DNA from: JAIQFL01 sp035295745
Lineage (GTDB): Bacteria; Acidobacteriota; Terriglobia; Bryobacterales; Bryobacteraceae
Length of the DNA stretch: 64,000 nucleotides
Direction: 5' to 3'
NCBI GenBank assembly: GCA_035295745.1
Contig: DATGIL010000038.1
Location: 65,600 to 129,599, forward strand
The translations under genes were made by a program, and so were the position numbers. Under the pieces are notes generated by a model. The model saw only the letters and a list, made by a program, of their open reading frames with translations, made no database searches and was not told the DNA's origin. Shown here one piece after another: positions 43,739 to 52,875 of the stretch (positions are counted from its first letter, which is position 1; each line of letters starts with the position of its first letter).

Positions 43739-44233
43739 ATGAGTGAAACGCCCCGCACGGGTGGAAGATGTTACGAGGATTTCGAAGCTGGTATGGTGAT
43801 CCGCCATCCCTTGGGCCGAACCGTGACCGCCACCGATAATACCTGGTTCACCCTGCTCACGGTGAATGCGAACCCGATTCACTTCGACCGGCACTATGCC
43901 GCCCAGACCGAGTTCGGCCAGCCTCTGATGAATTCCACCTTCACGCTGGCCCTCGTCACAGGCCTGTCTGTAGCCGACGTCTCCCAATATGCCGTGAATC
44001 TGGGATGGGACGAAGTGCGGATGCCGGCCCCCGTCTTCGAGGGCGACACCATCTACGCCCAGACCGAGGTGCTCAGCACGCGAGAATCGAAATCGCGGCC
44101 GCATATGGGCCTGGTGGAGATCCGCACAACAGGTTTCAAGCAGGAAGGCACCGTGGTAATCGTCTTCCGGCGAACTATTCTGGTCTACAAGCGCGGCCAC
44201 GTGCCCCAAATGCCGGCTCCATCGCCGAAGTAA
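43739..44233 (+). CDS. MaoC-like hot-dog acyl-CoA hydratase
   Basis: A 164-residue single hot-dog protein of the MaoC type that adds water to an enoyl-CoA. The start YEDFEAGMVIRHPLGRTVTA and the catalytic segment LTVNANPIHFDRHYAAQTEFG resemble the MaoC proteins found next to CitE-type lyases, such as mesaconyl- or itaconyl-CoA hydratases. It ends in an IVFRRTILVYKRG strand. It is twelve bases after the methyltransferase gene, in one operon with the CitE-type lyase. With the lyase and the CoA transferase it could form a C5-dicarboxylate degradation route; this is inference from context. Confidence 0.88.
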   Translation: MSETPRTGGRCYEDFEAGMVIRHPLGRTVTATDNTWFTLLTVNANPIHFDRHYAAQTEFGQPLMNSTFTLALVTGLSVADVSQYAVNLGWDEVRMPAPVFEGDTIYAQTEVLSTRESKSRPHMGLVEIRTTGFKQEGTVVIVFRRTILVYKRGHVPQMPAPSPK

Positions 44234-44254
44234 GCCGCCGCGCACCACCAGCGC

Positions 44255-45190
44255 TCACTTCGACGACGTGCCGCCTCCCGCGTATTCTTTGTACAGGTCC
44301 GCGACCTTGCCCGTCTCTGCGTCGCCCGGGTGAATCACCACTCTCCAGCGGAACGTCACCTTCTGCCCCGCCGGCACCTTCCACTGGCTCTCTTCCTGCG
44401 TGGAATCGAACGCATTCCGCCCAAACGGATTGAGCGCGAACAAGCCGTAGTCGCGCGCGTGCCAGTAAGTGGGATGCCGCGGATTGCCTGGATGGTCGAA
44501 GATCGCCACTCCCAGCCGTTCGCCTTCCACTTCCGCGGTGTAGTCCACCCAATTCGAGCGCTTGCCCCAGACATTCGCCATCGTGGCCCGTCCGTCGGCG
44601 TCCACCATCTTCGCGCCCTTCTTCTCGGTGAAATTATCCGCCAGCCGGATCGCGAACGCGCCCTCTTTGGTATCTCCAAACGTCAAATCTTTCGCCGCCG
44701 TCAGCGTGATATCGAAATCGATCGTGCGCAGCTTCGGATCGGAGTAGAAGGTCATCTTGCGATCCTCCACCAGCAGCGTCTTGCCGTCCGTGTCGTTCCA
44801 GTCCATGCTCGCGGTCAGGACCCCGGAGTGGTCGCCATCCTTATATTCCGCCTTCTTCACCACGATCCTCCCCATGTGCGGCTTGGTGTATGACGGATCG
44901 TTCTCCCAGAACTTGGTGCCGTTGATGTCGTCGTACGAGAACCACAATCCTGTGTGGTGCACGTGGTCGCGGCTCTCTCCGGGCACAAGCTCCATCGGAA
45001 AGTGACGAGTCACAACCTTTCCCGACGCGGAGCGTAACGGGGCCAGAAACGGCTTGCCGTTGGCCGCGCCGTAGTGGAATGTAGTGAACGGCTTGCCGTC
45101 CACATCGATAGTAATCTGATCGCGGGAGAAGCGGACTTGCGCCGTCAGGCAGGCGCAGGAAACCAGGGATAGGGCGAGTAGGGTTCTCAT
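44255..45190 (-). CDS. Secreted DUF6807 (PmoA-like) family protein
   Basis: A 311-residue exported protein (signal peptide MRTLLALSLVSCACLTAQ). It matches the family once annotated 'methane oxygenase PmoA' in Acidobacteria and Planctomycetes, unrelated in function to particulate methane mono-oxygenase. Diagnostic segments are HFPMELVPGESRDHVHHTGLW, GRIVVKKAEYKDGDHSG, FGDTKEGAFAIRLAD and FDHPGNPRHPTYWHARDYGL. The fold is probably a beta-sandwich linked to carbohydrate metabolism; the reaction is not known. It converges with the MaoC gene, 21 bases apart. Confidence 0.85.
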   Translation of the reverse strand: MRTLLALSLVSCACLTAQVRFSRDQITIDVDGKPFTTFHYGAANGKPFLAPLRSASGKVVTRHFPMELVPGESRDHVHHTGLWFSYDDINGTKFWENDPSYTKPHMGRIVVKKAEYKDGDHSGVLTASMDWNDTDGKTLLVEDRKMTFYSDPKLRTIDFDITLTAAKDLTFGDTKEGAFAIRLADNFTEKKGAKMVDADGRATMANVWGKRSNWVDYTAEVEGERLGVAIFDHPGNPRHPTYWHARDYGLFALNPFGRNAFDSTQEESQWKVPAGQKVTFRWRVVIHPGDAETGKVADLYKEYAGGGTSSK

Positions 45191-45243
45191 GGTTCGACTA
45201 AAGAAGAGTGTACCGCCACGCCGTCGCGGGATAATGGCGGATT

Positions 45244-45891
45244 ATGTCCCTCAGGTTCTCTCCCGCACTTCTACTGTTCGCATTCGGCGTCGCGCAGGCG
45301 CAGACGCTTCCCGAGTTGCGCACCGAGCCGGTTACCGGCGGATCGATCTTCTACATCAAGAACGGGGGCGCCCAACCCGTCACCGCGTTCCTCGTCGAAC
45401 TCGTGAACTACCCCGGTAGCTATTATTCGCTCTGGCAGGACGAGGCCGCCAGTATCCTGATCGCCGCAGGCGCCGAAAAGCGAATTCCCGTAAACAATAT
45501 GACAGTCGGAGCGGTGCCGGACTACGTCAAGCTGCAGGCCGCCCTCTTTGCCGACGGCACGTCTGCCGGCATTCCCGAAAAAGTCACGCAATTGGTGGAG
45601 CGCCGGCGCTTCGTCCTGCAGACCACTCGCGAACTCATCTCCCGCCTGGAGAAAGCGAAAGCCGCGTCCACACCGAAAGCCACGCTCATCGCCGATCTGA
45701 AGCAGTGGGACGAATCGCTGCAACCCCCTCGACGAGCGAATCCGACCGCCCAAGCCACCATCAATCAAAATGCCGCCCGCGGCGCTATCGGCGATGCCAT
45801 TTCCTCGCTGGACTCTCATTCGGTGGAAGAGACCATCGCCAAATTCCACGAATCAGAAAAATCATTGGCCGCCAGCAAACCCGCCCTGTAA
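45244..45891 (+). CDS. Secreted hypothetical protein
   Basis: A 215-residue protein with a clear signal peptide (MSLRFSPALLLFAFGVAQAQ). Residues 21-105 form an Ig-like or beta-sandwich-like stretch (SIFYIKNGGAQPVTAFLVEL, EKRIPVNNMTVGAVPDYVKL). Residues 115-205 are helical and charged. No family recognised. It is divergent from the DUF6807 gene, 53 bases away, so they may share a control region. Confidence 0.7.
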   Translation: MSLRFSPALLLFAFGVAQAQTLPELRTEPVTGGSIFYIKNGGAQPVTAFLVELVNYPGSYYSLWQDEAASILIAAGAEKRIPVNNMTVGAVPDYVKLQAALFADGTSAGIPEKVTQLVERRRFVLQTTRELISRLEKAKAASTPKATLIADLKQWDESLQPPRRANPTAQATINQNAARGAIGDAISSLDSHSVEETIAKFHESEKSLAASKPAL

Positions 45892-45983
45892 GCCGTGGCA
45901 CTTGCACTCGCGAGCCGCCGGCCATTCCGAAACGTCTAGTGGTTGAGAGCGGAACCATTTGGGTGCCTCGTCCTGTCTTGTGC

Positions 45984-46091
45984 CGAGCCGCGACCTTGAG
46001 CTGAGCGTGACGCGCGGGCTCTCGAGCGTATGTATCGCGCGAACGAATTTGGGGAGCCTTTGACCGCTCACGAGCCGCGACCATAAGGGAG
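45984..46091. repeat. Intergenic stretch with two copies of a short dispersed repeat
   Basis: The 333-base gap 45892-46224 carries no gene. It holds CGAGCCGCGACCTTGAGC (about 45984-46001) and CGAGCCGCGACCATAAGGGA (46071-46090), both related to words at 30323 and 63779. Other purine-rich words such as GCGTGACGCGCGGGCTC lie between them. No terminator or promoter was recognised. Confidence 0.6.
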
Positions 46092-46224
46092 GGTTGTGGG
46101 CCGTTAAAATCGATACCACCTTTACAGCACCCACTAACGTGGTTCACTTCGACCGGTCCCACTGGTAGTCCGGACAAGAACTCTTGACGCTCCATTCCGC
46201 GAGGAATAGACTGGCGAACGATCG

Positions 46225-47712
46225 ATGAAATTCAAAATCGCCTTCGCCCTTCTCGGCTGCACCGTGGGGATTGCGCAGACGCAGCGGGCGCCCGCTGCCG
46301 ACGACTTCTCCGGACATCCTCGCGCGATCATCATCAGCGACATCGGTAACGAGCCCGATGACCAGATGTCGCTGGTGCGCTTGCTGCTCTACTCGAACCA
46401 AATCGACATCGAGGCGTTGATCGCCGGCACCTCCACCTGGCAAAAGGCTATCGTGCATCCGGAAACCATGCGTGCCCTCATCAAAGCGTATGGCGAGGTG
46501 CGACCCAACCTGCTGCTTCACGCCAAGGGCTGGCCGGCGTCCGAAGATCTCGACAGCCGCGTGTATTCCGGACAGACCGCCTATGGCATGGCAGCCACCG
46601 GTACCGACAAATCCTCGGAGGGGTCCGACGCCATCATCCGCGCCGCCGACCGTAACGATCCCCGCCCGTTGTGGATCTCCATCTGGGGCGGCTCGAACAC
46701 CCTCGCGCAGGCGCTCATCAAAGTGCGCGCTACACGTCCGCGCGAGGAACTCGACAGGTTCGTCGCCAAGCTCCGCGTCTATTCCATCTCCGATCAGGAC
46801 GACGCTGGGCCCTGGATCCGCCGCGAATTCCCCAACCTCTTCTATATCGTCCAGCCGTCCACTCCGACCGGCGGCGAATACTACTATGCCACCTGGACCG
46901 GCATTAGCGGCGACGCCTACTATCGCAATGGAGCAGGAGCCAACACAACCACAGTGACGAACGAATGGCTCGACAAGAACATCCGCGGCAAAGGTCCGCT
47001 CGGCAAAGCCTACCCGCGCTTCGCCTTCATCATGGAAGGGGACACGCCGTCCTTCCTCGGCCTGATCGACAACGGGCTCAACGCCTGGCGCCGGCCCGAC
47101 TGGGGCGGCTGGGGCGGACGCTACGTCTATCGCCAGCCATACGGCGAAACGCGCTTAATCTGGACCCAGGGCGGCGACATGTTCGGACGCGTCACCTCGC
47201 AAGACGCCGTTCGCGGGACGGATGGGCAGGAGCACATCTCCGATCAGGCGACCATCTGGCGTTGGCGCGACGCCTTCCAGAACGACTTCGCCGCGCGCAT
47301 GGATTGGACCATCGCCGACTTCGCTCATGCGAACCACAACCCATTTGCCGACGTGAATGGTATGGAGGGCACCCAGCCGGTCGTGATCGATGCCGAAGTC
47401 GGCAAGGCCGTTACGCTCGACGCCAGCCGCAGTCGCGACCCCGACGGCAACCATTTGCGCTACACGTGGTTTCACTATGCCGAGGCCGGCGGCACCGGAG
47501 CAAGTCTGGCCGCCGTCACGCTCGCGAACGCCGATACTCCCGTGACGGCCGTTACGCCGACGGCGACCTGCCGACCCTCGTGGTTGGGCACCGCACGATG
47601 CCCGAATGTTGGCGTGGCGCACATCATCCTCGCAGTCACGGACGATGGCACGCCGGCGCTGACGTCATACCGCCGCGTCATCGTCAACGTCCACGCCCCT
47701 CCACAACAGTGA
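46225..47712 (+). CDS. Secreted DUF1593 nucleoside-hydrolase-like protein
   Basis: A 495-residue exported protein with signal peptide about 1-24. Residues 30-340 match DUF1593, which has the inosine-uridine nucleoside hydrolase fold. The metal-binding-like loop SDIGNEPDDQMSLVR is near residue 39, and PLWISIWGGSNTLAQAL and YSISDQDDAGPWIRREFPN follow. The C-terminal about 110 residues form the usual DUF1593 Ig-like domain (VTLDASRSRDPDGNHLRYTW). Members are secreted by soil bacteria and often sit in carbohydrate loci. The substrate is unproven. Confidence 0.87.
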   Translation: MKFKIAFALLGCTVGIAQTQRAPAADDFSGHPRAIIISDIGNEPDDQMSLVRLLLYSNQIDIEALIAGTSTWQKAIVHPETMRALIKAYGEVRPNLLLHAKGWPASEDLDSRVYSGQTAYGMAATGTDKSSEGSDAIIRAADRNDPRPLWISIWGGSNTLAQALIKVRATRPREELDRFVAKLRVYSISDQDDAGPWIRREFPNLFYIVQPSTPTGGEYYYATWTGISGDAYYRNGAGANTTTVTNEWLDKNIRGKGPLGKAYPRFAFIMEGDTPSFLGLIDNGLNAWRRPDWGGWGGRYVYRQPYGETRLIWTQGGDMFGRVTSQDAVRGTDGQEHISDQATIWRWRDAFQNDFAARMDWTIADFAHANHNPFADVNGMEGTQPVVIDAEVGKAVTLDASRSRDPDGNHLRYTWFHYAEAGGTGASLAAVTLANADTPVTAVTPTATCRPSWLGTARCPNVGVAHIILAVTDDGTPALTSYRRVIVNVHAPPQQ

Positions 47713-47814
47713 ATCCGAACAGGACCCCGCTTGCGATCCTCTATTTCGAGTCTCCGTCTCGGAATGCGGTCATGCCTCCGGGCACGGCCGTACACCAGCC
47801 TGGACGCCATACAC

Positions 47815-48408
47815 TCAGGGGCGGTCCTGGAACTGCACTCCGCCCCTCTCCGGCAAGCGGCGCAAACGATCCACAAATTCCCCGGCGGACAGGACAGTGA
47901 GCGGCGCCAGCCCCAAACTCCCGAACATCGAACAGGCGATGACTACCCATTCCTCTGGTCCGTTCGACAGCAGCAGGAAATAGAACGCTACCATCGGAAT
48001 CAAGACGAGGATAGCGGTGTAATCGTTGGACTCGAATCTTGAGTCGTGGTCCACGGCTTGAATGGTCCGGTCGAGTTCATGCGCGAGGCGGCCGTCCATC
48101 AACGATAGGAACTGGGCTCCCCCCGGATCCTCCGGGGCAGTGGTTCGAGCGAATCCCTTGACCTCACCGTTCAACTGAAGCTGGTGATGCCAGATTCCGG
48201 TCTGGCCGCAAACACTTTCGAGCGTCCGCCCGGCATGGTGGGCTGCAATCAATTCCTCGGCGCCGGCCGTGTGGAGGGGGAAAGACTCCCGGAGCGATGC
48301 CGCGGCGAGTCCTTCGGGGCCAGGAAATACCACTGGCAGATTCGGCTGCAGTAGCGCCTTCACAGTCTCCACGTAGGATGCTGGGATTGGATACTTTGGA
48401 ACCGCCAT
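47815..48408 (-). CDS. Hypothetical two-helix membrane protein of the CHAT cassette
   Basis: A 197-residue protein, last gene of the four-gene minus-strand cassette. Residues 1-125 are soluble (PASYVETVKALLQPNLPVVF, HHAGRTLESVCGQTG). Two hydrophobic helices follow (about 132-150, ILVLIPMVAFYFLLL, and 157-178, VVIACSMFGSLGLAPLTVL), then a basic tail. ATG 48408 has a near-perfect GAGGAGGAG ribosome site; a longer frame to 48615 overlaps the protease gene and is rejected. It starts 14 bases after the papain-like protease gene. No family recognised. Confidence 0.75.
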   Translation of the reverse strand: MAVPKYPIPASYVETVKALLQPNLPVVFPGPEGLAAASLRESFPLHTAGAEELIAAHHAGRTLESVCGQTGIWHHQLQLNGEVKGFARTTAPEDPGGAQFLSLMDGRLAHELDRTIQAVDHDSRFESNDYTAILVLIPMVAFYFLLLSNGPEEWVVIACSMFGSLGLAPLTVLSAGEFVDRLRRLPERGGVQFQDRP

Positions 48409-48422
48409 GATCTCCTCCTCGA

Positions 48423-48986
48423 CTATGTCCGATGAAGATTGGCCCAGGTGCGTCGCCAGCAAAGCGCCACGATGCCATTTCTCAGTAGCCCCTGAAAAGT
48501 CGCGGTCCCCGTGCCCGCCGATTCGGGATCGTGAACAAGAAAAGTCACGCCGGTCGTGTCGACGTGGGAACCGTACACGATGATCAGGTGGCCCGTCGCA
48601 TCGGTCCCACCGCAAGCACCAATGCCGATCTCGACCGGTCGGCCCTCCACCAGTTCCTGCTGAAGGGCGCTCTGCTCCAGCGGTCCTTGTGGTGGGTCGC
48701 CCGTGATCCCCAGCAGGCCGTAAACTCTCAATACGTCCGCCTCGCTACAGGCGAAATTGCACACGACGAGGTCGGGGCAAACTAGCCCCACCCGGGAAGA
48801 TTCGACGACACTTCTCAAAGTAGCCGGCTTCTGGAAAAATTGAGCCACCATAGTTGCGCACGCCGCCCAACACAACAAATTAAAGTCAGCCTGCGAAACG
48901 TAAGGCACGTCCAGCTTGACCTCGTCAACCGGCGGGGGTGGCGTCGCCGGTACCGGAATATCGTTCGGAGCCTGTGCGAGAGCCAT
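48423..48986 (-). CDS. Papain-like cysteine protease (C39/AvrRpt2-like)
   Basis: A 187-residue protein without signal peptide. After a Pro-rich start it shows the papain-like order: Gln32 in PYVSQADFN as oxyanion residue, nucleophile Cys39 in LLCWAACATMVAQFF, His133 in TGHLIIVYGS and Asp153 in VHDPES. This is the layout of Peptidase_C39_2/AvrRpt2-type enzymes. A Cys-rich insert (GLVCPDLVVCNFACSEADV) follows helix 1. GAGGAG precedes the ATG. It is the third gene of a cassette with a TPR-CHAT protein, 12 bases after the unknown 282-residue gene; it could process a partner or be activated by CHAT cleavage. Function not proven. Confidence 0.82.
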   Translation of the reverse strand: MALAQAPNDIPVPATPPPPVDEVKLDVPYVSQADFNLLCWAACATMVAQFFQKPATLRSVVESSRVGLVCPDLVVCNFACSEADVLRVYGLLGITGDPPQGPLEQSALQQELVEGRPVEIGIGACGGTDATGHLIIVYGSHVDTTGVTFLVHDPESAGTGTATFQGLLRNGIVALCWRRTWANLHRT

Positions 48987-48998
48987 CCTACACGCTCC

Positions 48999-49847
48999 TC
49001 AACGGTTGTCCACGGCGATCTGGATTGACCGGCAGTCGCTGTCAGCGCCGCCGAAAAGTGCGGGATCGCCACCCGGATTCGCTTCGGACTGCACCAACTC
49101 GTCCAGGTCCAAAAGTTGCACACTAGGAAGACCCGGAAGTCCTGTATCGTTTGGAATGGCAGCGGCCTGCGCCAGGACAAACGGACGCAATTGTCCAAGC
49201 TGCAGGTCGAGACCGGCAAGCACCCCGGAAAGCTGTGCCCAGGCATCTCGAAAGTGGACGGTGGCCTGGAAGATACGGTCGGGACTTGTGCGGTCGGGCA
49301 GATCTTTTACACCCTCCGCGAACACATGCAAGTTCAGGGCTTGCCCGGTGGGATCGAGAACGCGGCTGAAATCAAGAGAGGTATTGCCGAATCGAATTTC
49401 AACATCGTCGGGACTGTCGGCTTCATAGACGAATACCACCGGTCCGCCCAACGCCCGAACGCTGAGATTCGATCCATGCAGTCCGGCAAAAGGAAAGGCC
49501 GCGGGTCCCGCTCCTACGGCCACCGGTTCCGGATTCTGATGCGCTCGGAAAGTGAAGATTCCGGAAGGATACACCGGCAGATGTATAACGCAAAACAGGT
49601 TCACCAGATTGGACTGCGCAAACCCCTTAACGGTCGGAATCTGTTCGCTCGGAAAATCGGGGTTCGGACGTGAGCCCTCGATTCCGGTGAGACCCTGGAT
49701 CGTAATCTCCCCTTTAGGCATCGGCTGGAATTGCATCCAGCCTCCCAGGAGGTATTCGTGCGGGGCAAAGAACGGGACGAGAACATCAATGCCGGTCTTG
49801 TTCATGACGTAAGCGAATACCCCGTGAAAAACAACATGCACTCTCAT
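48999..49847 (-). CDS. Unrecognised 282-residue protein of the CHAT cassette
   Basis: Second gene of the cassette, 22 bases after the CHAT gene stop, with a GAGGAG ribosome site before ATG 49847. The N-terminus MRVHVVFHGVFAYVMNKTGI is hydrophobic but lacks a cleavage site. The body is rich in beta-type segments (GEITIQGLTGI, FTFRAHQNPEPVAVGAG, DDVEIRFGNTSLDFSRV) and ends in an acidic tail. I find no known domain or catalytic signature. Its place between two putative proteases suggests a substrate, sensor or adaptor; this is inference. Confidence 0.75.
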   Translation of the reverse strand: MRVHVVFHGVFAYVMNKTGIDVLVPFFAPHEYLLGGWMQFQPMPKGEITIQGLTGIEGSRPNPDFPSEQIPTVKGFAQSNLVNLFCVIHLPVYPSGIFTFRAHQNPEPVAVGAGPAAFPFAGLHGSNLSVRALGGPVVFVYEADSPDDVEIRFGNTSLDFSRVLDPTGQALNLHVFAEGVKDLPDRTSPDRIFQATVHFRDAWAQLSGVLAGLDLQLGQLRPFVLAQAAAIPNDTGLPGLPSVQLLDLDELVQSEANPGGDPALFGGADSDCRSIQIAVDNR

Positions 49848-49869
49848 TGTGTTTTCTCCTCAATCGAAC

Positions 49870-52800
49870 TTATTCACCGAACATGCTAAACGAAGCCCAG
49901 TAGTGGGGATGGCCCAGTCCCGGCAATCCACGAAGCTCGGCCATCGCATCCTGCAACGCCACTGCGGCGTCCCCTGTGCCCTTCACACCCTGATAAAAAC
50001 GGCGCATCAACTGATACGTCGCCGCTGAGTCGACCTTCCAGCGGCTCGCAACCACATCCCGAACTCCCCCACGCAATAATCCGTTCACCAGACTGTTCGG
50101 GTTGACTGGACCGCGTCGTTCGCCCACTCCTGTCGAACACGCCGACAATACTGCCAGCCTGCAATGCGAAAGCGAACGACTTGCAATCTCGGAAGTCGTC
50201 AGCAGGGCGCCGCTTTCCCTTTCACTCGATCCAGCCAGGAGCAGCGCGCCGTCATCGGAATTGGCCAATGCATGACCGGAGAAATGGATGATCTCGGCGT
50301 CACCCACTGCCGCGAGCACCGCGCGCAAAGTTCCGTCCCGACCGGTCAAGATGGTCGAATTCCGAAACAAACCGGCCACCATCTCGCCCTCCCGCCGCGC
50401 ATCCGGCAGCGGCGGAAACTGTCGCGCCAGTTCGCCGGTGATCGACGGAGCAGCCACGATCAGAGCTCTGGAACCAGCCGCTATGCCGCCCAGTTTCCGC
50501 AGACGGGTCCAGCGCCGCAGCCCGGACGAATACACAACCGCGTGGGCTTGGCCCAGATAACCACCTGAAGCGTCGACCAGCGCTTCGAAAGGAATACCGC
50601 CAAGCTCTCCATCCACCTCGATCAGCAGCTTGCGGCCGTCCCGAATACGTGCCCATGCCGGCGCCTCTTTGGCCGCATCGAAAAGCGCACGGTGCAACTC
50701 GCGGCCCGTTCGACGGACTTCCGGCTCGGGAACCGATTCGTCGGAACACTCTCGCGCAAAACGCCTGCACAGTTCGGAGATGCGCGCCGGGGGTTGAGGC
50801 ACCCACACGAAATCCGCACCGCGTTCGTCACCCACCCAGTAGCCCAAGTGATCCGTCAACCAGACAAAACTCAGGAGCGTTGCGGAACCCAGCTCATTCA
50901 GGCTTGGCCCGGTTTCCTCCTCTCTTCTTCCTGGCTCCAGTGTCCGGTCCAAATACCGCTCCCAAAGCGCGAGTCCCTTCCGGATGCCTTCAGGCTGGGC
51001 CAGAGTCTGTTCCACCAGGGGCCGGAACACCGAGGCGGACTGATTGCGCCACCGGATTCTGTCTTCCTCCTTCAACAGACTCGATAAGGCTCCCTCCGTT
51101 TCCGCTGCCGCCAGAGTCAGGCAGCGATACTGCTCCGCATGATCGCCTCCCAGTGCCGCAGCCCGGGCGCGTAATAGGTAGTAATTAGTGCGCTCGTGAG
51201 GTTGTTCGCTCTTCGGTAGCATCGCGCCAAATCGCGCCAGCGTCTGCAATGCGGACGCGGGACGGCCCTGCCGCAGGTCGGCCTCCACCATCGCGCGTTC
51301 CAGGCCCCACAGGTGACGGTACCGCACCTCATCTTCCGGGAGCGCCTCCAGTGCCTTCCTGCCGCGCTCCAGGGCGGAGCCCGCCGCTTCCCAATCCTCC
51401 AGTTGAGCCGCCAGGAGACCCTCCCGGATATACCCTTCGGCAGCCTGAATCGGCCCCGGGAGTCCTCCGGCAAAGCGCGAGGCCTCCTGCGCCAGGGCTA
51501 GAGAAAACTCTCGCTGCCCAAGTCTTTCAGCAGTCAGGCTGCAGTTGTAGTACAGCGAGTGCCCGCGTACCGCGCCGAACTTTCCCATCCAGAAGCGGTT
51601 GATTCCTTCCCAGCAATCCTCCCAAGCCGCAGTTGAGTTCCCTGAGGTGACGTGATGATTGGACAGGACTGTCAGCACCCGTAAATTCAACGCTGGGTAG
51701 TGAGCCGCCTGGGCAGTCAGCATGGCCCGCTTCAAGTTGGCCTCCGCCTCTGGAAGAAAATCGCTGCGCCCCAGGCATCCCGACATTTCGATGCCGTACC
51801 GCACGAGCAGCAGTGCGTAGTGACGTTTCTCGAACTCCGGTTCCAATTCCTGGCCTGCCGCCAGGCATGCCTTCACCACCAGCGACCGATTCACCGCGTA
51901 CAAGTTCTCCACCATCGCAGCCAGCCAGCCGGCATCATTGCCGGCGCGCCGGAAACTGCGGATCGCCACTTCGGCTTGCCGCACCGCTTCACTGCGTTGG
52001 TCGGAGGCATTCAGGCGCGATGCCTGGGCCAGCGCCATCATCCCCGCACTCCAGTCCGCGTCGTGCACGCCACGAATCAGGTCATCTAGCCATGGATCAC
52101 CGTGCTCGCGGATCGCGATTCCTGCGACGTCTTTCAATGTTTCGTAGTCTGCGGGCGTGTCCCCGTGCCATCTCCGAATTACGGCTTCGATTACTCTTTC
52201 CAGAGGTTCGTCCCTATACTGACCAGAACGATACCCACTCAGGAAATCCTTCGCCTCCGGAATAGGCTCTTCGCGAAAGTTCAGCCTGCCACGCAGCGCC
52301 TCCCTGCGCCGCAACGCCACCTCCTTCCACTCCTTGGAGACATCATTCGTCAGACACCACTCCCAATCCTCAATGGCCTTTCCGTAAAGCAACATGTGTT
52401 CGTCAAGCACAGCCCGGTTGTAGAGAGCCAATGTGCGCAAAGACGGTGTCGAGCGGCTCAGTTGGCTGAGGAGGTCGTATGCCAACCCGAAAAGTTCGCC
52501 CCGCCTTTCAGAGATTGCCTCCTCTGCGTAACCGATAGCCTGGTAGAGCTGTAACAGAGGAGTATCCGGCCACTGATCGGAGGCGCGCTCGAGCGTTCGC
52601 GTCGCAGATTCGCGGTCCCCCGAGATGAGGTCCAGCGCGACATCTGCCTCAATCCACTTGAGGTCAGCCGCTCCAGCCGCGAGATGCCGCTGCGCAGTCC
52701 GCTGAAGGCGGCCAAGTTCAAGCCCGGCTTCCCTGGAGGGCATTCCCGGCCTTCCAAAACTGCTTACTGGCAAGGTCCCCGGCAAACGGAATTCCTGCGT

Positions 52801-52875
52801 TCCCGCTATGCGGTACGCCTTCCCAATCACCCGCAGCGGCTGGTCGGACCACGTGACATACGCGATCGCGCCCAC
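49870..52875 (-). CDS. TPR-CHAT (caspase-like) protein, probably membrane-anchored
   Basis: About 1,001 residues. The C-terminal CHAT protease domain (about 740-1001) has KLLIEVDGELGGIPFEALVD, the catalytic His868 in IIHFSGHALAN and the Cys913 in LAVLSACSTGVGE, so it looks active. Residues about 60-700 are TPR-like helical repeats. In-frame bases upstream of GTG 52875 encode a transmembrane helix (PLIFVTVLILLGVG), so translation probably starts earlier. However, no ATG, GTG or TTG exists in that frame before a stop; CTG 52926, or a one-base indel in the G-run at 52908-52913 restoring ATG 52948, are the options. First gene of a four-gene cassette. Confidence 0.88.
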   Translation of the reverse strand: MGAIAYVTWSDQPLRVIGKAYRIAGTQEFRLPGTLPVSSFGRPGMPSREAGLELGRLQRTAQRHLAAGAADLKWIEADVALDLISGDRESATRTLERASDQWPDTPLLQLYQAIGYAEEAISERRGELFGLAYDLLSQLSRSTPSLRTLALYNRAVLDEHMLLYGKAIEDWEWCLTNDVSKEWKEVALRRREALRGRLNFREEPIPEAKDFLSGYRSGQYRDEPLERVIEAVIRRWHGDTPADYETLKDVAGIAIREHGDPWLDDLIRGVHDADWSAGMMALAQASRLNASDQRSEAVRQAEVAIRSFRRAGNDAGWLAAMVENLYAVNRSLVVKACLAAGQELEPEFEKRHYALLLVRYGIEMSGCLGRSDFLPEAEANLKRAMLTAQAAHYPALNLRVLTVLSNHHVTSGNSTAAWEDCWEGINRFWMGKFGAVRGHSLYYNCSLTAERLGQREFSLALAQEASRFAGGLPGPIQAAEGYIREGLLAAQLEDWEAAGSALERGRKALEALPEDEVRYRHLWGLERAMVEADLRQGRPASALQTLARFGAMLPKSEQPHERTNYYLLRARAAALGGDHAEQYRCLTLAAAETEGALSSLLKEEDRIRWRNQSASVFRPLVEQTLAQPEGIRKGLALWERYLDRTLEPGRREEETGPSLNELGSATLLSFVWLTDHLGYWVGDERGADFVWVPQPPARISELCRRFARECSDESVPEPEVRRTGRELHRALFDAAKEAPAWARIRDGRKLLIEVDGELGGIPFEALVDASGGYLGQAHAVVYSSGLRRWTRLRKLGGIAAGSRALIVAAPSITGELARQFPPLPDARREGEMVAGLFRNSTILTGRDGTLRAVLAAVGDAEIIHFSGHALANSDDGALLLAGSSERESGALLTTSEIASRSLSHCRLAVLSACSTGVGERRGPVNPNSLVNGLLRGGVRDVVASRWKVDSAATYQLMRRFYQGVKGTGDAAVALQDAMAELRGLPGLGHPHYWASFSMFGE

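Noticed and set aside
44255..45190. Methane mono-oxygenase subunit PmoA
   Set aside because: Despite the family nickname, the protein is soluble, secreted and lacks the membrane helices and copper ligands of particulate methane mono-oxygenase.
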